Part shown: positions 59,851-64,000 of the stretch, in pieces
How the letters are laid out: the number at the start of each line of letters is the position of its first letter
Position numbering within the stretch: position 1 is the stretch's first letter
Origin: Asterella californica
Lineage: Eukaryota; Streptophyta; Marchantiopsida; Marchantiales; Aytoniaceae
Assembly (NCBI GenBank): GCA_036924285.1
Contig: JAYKYS010000007.1
Coordinates: 12,524,001-12,588,000, forward strand
Direction: 5' to 3'
DNA length: 64,000 bases
Notes under the pieces: generated by a model
What the model saw: the letters and a program-made list of their open reading frames with translations, nothing else
What the model was told of the DNA's origin: nothing
Databases searched by the model: none
Position numbers and translations under genes: made by a program

Positions 59851-60486
59851 TTTTCTTCACACTAGGCTAACTGTGCATATACCAAGGTCGCAATATCTCT
59901 TATAGCTTGATGATCATTTGGATTAGGGTCTTACGACACATCAATATTATAGTTTAAATTTATTTTTAGTTCTAAGTTCTACTTGCTTATTTGATATTGC
60001 TTCTCGTATCCTAACCTTGCAGCAGGCGAGGTAGAGGAGGTTTGGGAGACACATTCGACGTCGAGAAGAAACTGAGAAAGAGAGAGGAGACTAACAAGAG
60101 AAGACTGAGAGATCATAGAGCAGTTTAGAGAGGATACGCTTACTACTGAAAAGAAGTCATTGAGAAGGAGAGAAAATTGAGAAATTAATGTGCGCTAAGA
60201 CTCGACATTATGAAAGTGGTCTTTATCGAATAAAAGAGAACTTCTGAAATTTGTATCTTGGGGAGTGTTTACACTTGTGTGACTTTGTGTTCTACCCTTG
60301 TATCTAAGTGTTTGATTTTAGTGTTTAGCCTTCAGTTTGTGAGCGAATTCAACATTGAGGGAAGTCGTGTTAGCACCGATCCATCATTCACAAGCGTATC
60401 TTATCACACAGTCGCTTCACAACTAGAGGGTCCTCTCCCTCTCAGGAAAACTCTCGCTCTACAACATTTTAAGAGGTCCAATATAT
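59851..60486. other. No gene recognised; possible leader/LTR DNA next to the chromovirus
   Basis: A 76-codon plus-strand frame at 60258-60488 has no domain. The purine-rich run on the minus strand near 60440 (GAGAGGGAGAGGA) could be the polypurine tract of the element to the right. Confidence 0.35.
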
Positions 60487-61860
60487 GACTTAAATGTTCT
60501 AGATCTCCACTGGCACTTAGGATGCTTCTCTCAAATGACATCTGTGTCATTTGATCAAATACTCCGTTCGATTGGATTTACACCGTGAGCACAAAATGAT
60601 CTCCACCTCATATTCTACTTCGCTTTGCACGATATCGAGTTGAGGCTTGAGAACCTATTTGCGTTCCAAATCACAAATCATCCTTGAAGTACTTCTTCAA
60701 TAGAGAAACATGGAATGTCGGATGCAACTGCCACTCGAGAGGAAGATCCAAAATAAAGACATCTTCGTGTGAAATTTTGACAATCATAAAAAGTCCTGCA
60801 AACTTTGATGAGAACTTCACAATGACTCTCTCCGAAAGAGTGAAGTTCTTCGTACTAAACCATGGGTGAAGTTCTTTGCTTATTTGAAATTGCACTTGCA
60901 CTTGCAAAAATTAATTTTTCTCGTATCTGTCATCGACTCTCTATCGCAAATAACTTCTTGTTTTCATATAATACAAGTTTCTCATCATACATCAACACTC
61001 CGTCAATCGCATAGTCGCTCGCGTCCGTGTGCACCTCGAATGATTTATCAAACTCCGACAGCTTCAAAACTAGCACCTTTGACAAATAGATTTGATTGTT
61101 TAGAACGCATCATCTACCTCTTTGGTCCAATTTATCTTTACATCTTTTCTCGTCTAGATCATTAGCGACTTCGTGATCTTCGAAAACCTCTTCATATACT
61201 TGCAATAGAACTGCACCCGTCTTATGAACTGTCACATCTCTTTCAATGTAGTTGGAGGTTCCCCAGTCACAATCGCATCCATCTTTTACATATCTAGCTC
61301 GAATCCATATGCAATTATGACATGTCCCCAGAAGTTAATGCACTCTAAACCAAACTCACTCTTTTCAACATTGGCAAATAGCTTATGCTCCCTCAACTTC
61401 ATCAAAACCACCCTTAGTTCCTCTTCGTGTGACTCCAAAGTTTTTGAGTAGATCAAGATATTGTCGATGTAAATGATGACAAACTCATCCATTTCATCGC
61501 AAAAAATTATGTTCATCAATGTGATAAACGTCGAGGAGGATTGGAGAACCCTAATGGCATCACTACGAAACTCAAACGATCAGTATCTGGCTTGACAAGC
61601 AGTCTTCTCAACATCTGGATCTGGTAATATCATGACTTTAAGTCTATCATGTTGAAGTACTTCACTCTCGCTAATCGATTAAACAGATCATCTATCATAG
61701 ACAAGGGATGATTATTCTTCACCGTCATCTTATTGAGTGCACGATAAATCTACTTAGAGTCGTAAATTTCCATTCTTCTTCTTTGCAAAAAGAAACGAGG
61801 CTCCATAAGGTGACTTGTTGGTTTGAATATATGCACACATAGGGTAAAGCAATAGGGTCG
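60487..61860 (-). pseudogene. Ty3/gypsy chromovirus pol remnant: RT, start of RNase H, integrase C-terminus, chromodomain
   Basis: Read on the minus strand. From about 61858 the reverse transcriptase fingers and palm are visible in two or three frames (TNKSPYGASFLFAKKKNG, then the palm motif YIDNILIYSKT near 61475, where the family has YIDD). SHEEELRVVLMKLREHKLFAN follows. Near 61060 the RNase H start appears (FEVHTDASDYAI). The sequence then jumps near 60907 straight to the integrase C-terminal barrel (FSSKFAGLFMIV, LPLEWQLHPTFHVSLLKKY), so most of RNase H and the integrase core are deleted. After 60668 a decayed chromodomain follows (VEYEVEIIL, RTEYLIK, then a TGA where Trp is expected). 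The mutated active site, deletion and stops make it inactive. Confidence 0.88.
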
Positions 61861-62823
61861 AGCTTATCAACTTTTCTAAATATATTTTGTAAGGTAGTCA
61901 TCTTTGACGTAAAAGAATACTGATTAAAATTGAAAGATCAAGAATATCCGTCTTCTACATATCTTTTAATATTCTATAACTTCATCATGACTAATACTTC
62001 CATAGTAACTATTTCAAAGATAAGAGATTCAGTTTTTCTCTTCTTAAAATGAAAATTTGTGTATCTTGTGAGATTTATCTTGGGGTGATGTGTGCTAACT
62101 GCATAGTGTTACTTCCCTCTCAATGTTCAAGGGTATTGTAGAGTAGACTTTCAAAGTTGTCACCAGTCTTTGTTCATATTTTTTTTTGGTGATGTTTTGA
62201 AAGCAAGACATGTTGGGACAATAAGGCCACTCAAACCTGTTTCATAGAGAAATTTGCAAGGTTCAGATGAGAAGATGTAAATGTAAACTGGCAATCATTG
62301 TCAGGGAATGAAGACAGAGTGTATTAATTTGATCCAGAGGTGATACGTAAAATTTAGAGACGAAACCTGTAAAAAACTTTACGAGAGTTACAACAATTCC
62401 GTAAAAGCCAGGTTTGAGTGACCCTAATACCGCTTTCGACTCTCTTTTGTTGGACGTGATGGACAATACGACTTTTTGACTCTTTTTTGTTAAAGGTGGC
62501 TAGTGCAATCTCTATTCGTTTTTTGGTGTGCACTGAACTGCTATTGTATTGTAAACTGAATCTTGTCCGTCTTCTTTAGTGGACACCCACCTCCTGTTTG
62601 CGAGCGCACATAAGAAAACAGTAAAGCACTGGTGGGGGCGAAATTGTCACCACCTTCCAAACGAGTTCACAAGTAACTGTAGTAGAGTGCAAAAGAGCCA
62701 CCACAGTTTCCAACGCGCACTTCGTATTATGGTGTTGTGTTCGACGGACGAATCAAGGTAGGGAAAGTCAAGAGTTCCTTCCAAGTACGTACAGTGCTGC
62801 AGTAGACAACTTGCCTGATTTAC

Positions 62824-62940
62824 CATGGCTTGGCACTTGCACACAGTTATGGTTTCTCCCCAGGATCAGATACTCCGTGATGATCTCGTGCCACTTGGGT
62901 CTGTCCTTCCACAGGCCATTTCGCATGGGGATATGTGGTC
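62824..62940 (-). other. Candidate internal exon, 117 bp, unidentified
   Basis: On the minus strand a pyrimidine-containing acceptor (TTTCGCCAACAG) ends at 62941, and a donor (ATG|GTAAAT) follows 62824. One frame is open across the whole segment and reads PMRNGLWKDRPKWHEIITEY, then LILGRNHNCVQVPSH. Composition is higher in GC than the surroundings. No neighbouring exon was found and the peptide is not recognised, so chance or a captured exon in a transposon remain likely. Confidence 0.2.
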
Positions 62941-63489
62941 CTGTTGGCGAAAGTTACATACTTAGGGTGCTGATCCACAACCATGGGTATGTATGACTCA
63001 GTTGGCTAGAGTTACTTGGTTGTAGGCGCTATTCTGTCTAGATATACAGAATTTTCGCGATTCCTTTATTTATTTCCTTTATTTCCGCTTTTCCTCTTTC
63101 AGTAAGGAGAATCTTACCAGTCAACTTCCATGCATGTTTGCGTTAATGACATTCACCTTTGCATTTCAGTGAATATGTCCTCCATAATAGAAGCTACATC
63201 GAGGACCATATATAGGTGGGATTCTGGTGTTCTCTGTAATATCAACCGGGAGATATATTTTATACCTAGTAAGGTAGAAACCAGTTTGAAACCGATTTAT
63301 CTTCTACTTCTTTGGATACTCACTGGAAAGTGAAACAAATTAGGAGAGTTTCTAGATTTGGTAAAATCCAGCCGGTTATTTTACTGATATCCCGCTGCTT
63401 ATGCCGGATCTTAAAGTTTTCCACAATAACTTCTAACTTCAAAGCATTTTCGGACTTCGATCCCGGTTCCTTGAGAATAGACAAAATAT

Positions 63490-63762
63490 GCATGTAACAT
63501 GAACTTTTGTGGACCTTTTGACCGCTTTCTGTTATCAGAAAAAATATAAACATTAAATACAGAATTTCTATACTAAACTGTAAAGAAAAATTAAATTAAA
63601 TTACAAATGGTAAATGTTAACTGCACCTAGAGTTGCGAGGCGATCCGGATATAACGTGGATAGATGCGCTTCTGAGATTACAAGTACGGGAAGCTATCAT
63701 TTAATCTAAACCAGATGTGAATTCATTACCTAATTAAACAGAAAGTTGGGTAATAAATTTAT
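63490..63762. repeat. Third copy of the ~270 bp AT-rich module
   Basis: CTTTTGACC-CTTTCTGTTATC, then AACATTAAATAC, and finally ATTACCTAATT...GTTGGGTAATAAATTT match the copy at 31621-31913 in the same order. The copies are 32 kb apart. Confidence 0.6.
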
Positions 63763-64000
63763 ATATTTGCCTCTTCCACCAGAAGATGGAAGAGTTGAAT
63801 AATATGCAAAAAAGAAGGTGTATGTAGTGCACGAGTTTACATATCCTAACCAAGTGAAGTCTAAAGTTGACCCGCAGACAGCTTACGGTGGAAAAAGCGG
63901 TATTTCATCCCACGAACTGGGTTCACTTGTATGCACGCGGTAGCATCAGTCTAGTCCCTAAATTGGGCCCGAGACAGGTGATGCAGTTCTTTACTTCTTT

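Larger units (their letters stand above)
61861..64000. other. No firm gene; one candidate exon and a dispersed repeat
   Basis: The stretch holds a possible minus-strand exon (62824-62940) and the third copy of the 31.5 kb repeat module (63490-63762). Other frames show no domains. Confidence 0.4.

Noticed and set aside
3600..60470. Similarity between about 3602-3648 and 60427-60470 (AGGAAAACTCTC with a similar SQ-EG...RKTL peptide)
   Set aside because: About 40 bp at roughly 70% identity is too short to separate from chance without a database search, and one side may be leader DNA.

Overview
This window looks like repeat-rich, heterochromatic nuclear DNA of a land plant. The reasons are one plant-type TAF15b/FET RNA-binding protein gene surrounded by broken Ty3/gypsy elements (one a chromovirus), Ty1/copia elements, a Mutator-like transposase, long terminal repeats with tandem subrepeats, fold-back elements and a MITE. 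A bryophyte is my guess from the overall look (PHD-finger-tailed retroelement debris, large LTRs with subrepeats), but nothing in the window proves it. There are no operons and no rRNA genes. I could support no intact tRNA gene.

Layout. 0-4.5 kb: a pile of three Ty3/gypsy 3' ends, namely an integrase with a polypurine tract and LTR at 920, a second integrase C-terminus with an LTR at 2314, and a PHD-finger reading frame with an LTR-like start at 3865. 5.5-7.1 kb: the only apparently intact gene, an uninterrupted 269-codon TAF15b-like RNA-binding protein. 7.1-13 kb: no gene recognised; simple repeats and small hairpins. 13-17.1 kb: copia copy A, whose gag is split by a 2.8 kb insertion carrying an array of at least 12 short hairpins with paired changes. 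18.1-18.9 kb: degenerate ~180 bp tandem repeats. 19.3-21.5 kb: MULE transposase pseudogene on the minus strand. 22.2-24.05 kb: two long inverted repeats. 24.1-25.3 kb: copia copy B, without the insertion.

25.3-33 kb: AT-rich DNA without recognisable genes, with a repeated ~270 bp module near 31.5 kb that recurs at 63.5 kb. 33.7-37.7 kb: purine-rich, decayed coding DNA for an unidentified coiled-coil protein. 37.85-39.9 kb: 3' end of a minus-strand copia element with a 1.6 kb LTR. 41.6-45.0 kb: a second copy of that LTR in the opposite orientation, split by a 1.86 kb insertion with a 5 bp target duplication. 45.57-46.02 kb: a 450 bp MITE with a perfect 8 bp target duplication. 46-57 kb: no gene recognised. 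57.8-59.9 kb: direct repeats, an elaborate fold-back structure and two tandem arrays. 60.5-61.9 kb: minus-strand chromovirus remnant (RT, start of RNase H, integrase C-terminus, chromodomain). The last 2 kb holds one weak candidate exon.

The elements do not act together as a pathway. The window records successive nested insertions and point-mutation decay around one RNA-binding protein gene. The items most worth a second look are the hairpin array (14.1-16.2 kb), the PHD finger placed just before an LTR, the long inverted repeats, and the unidentified coiled-coil element.
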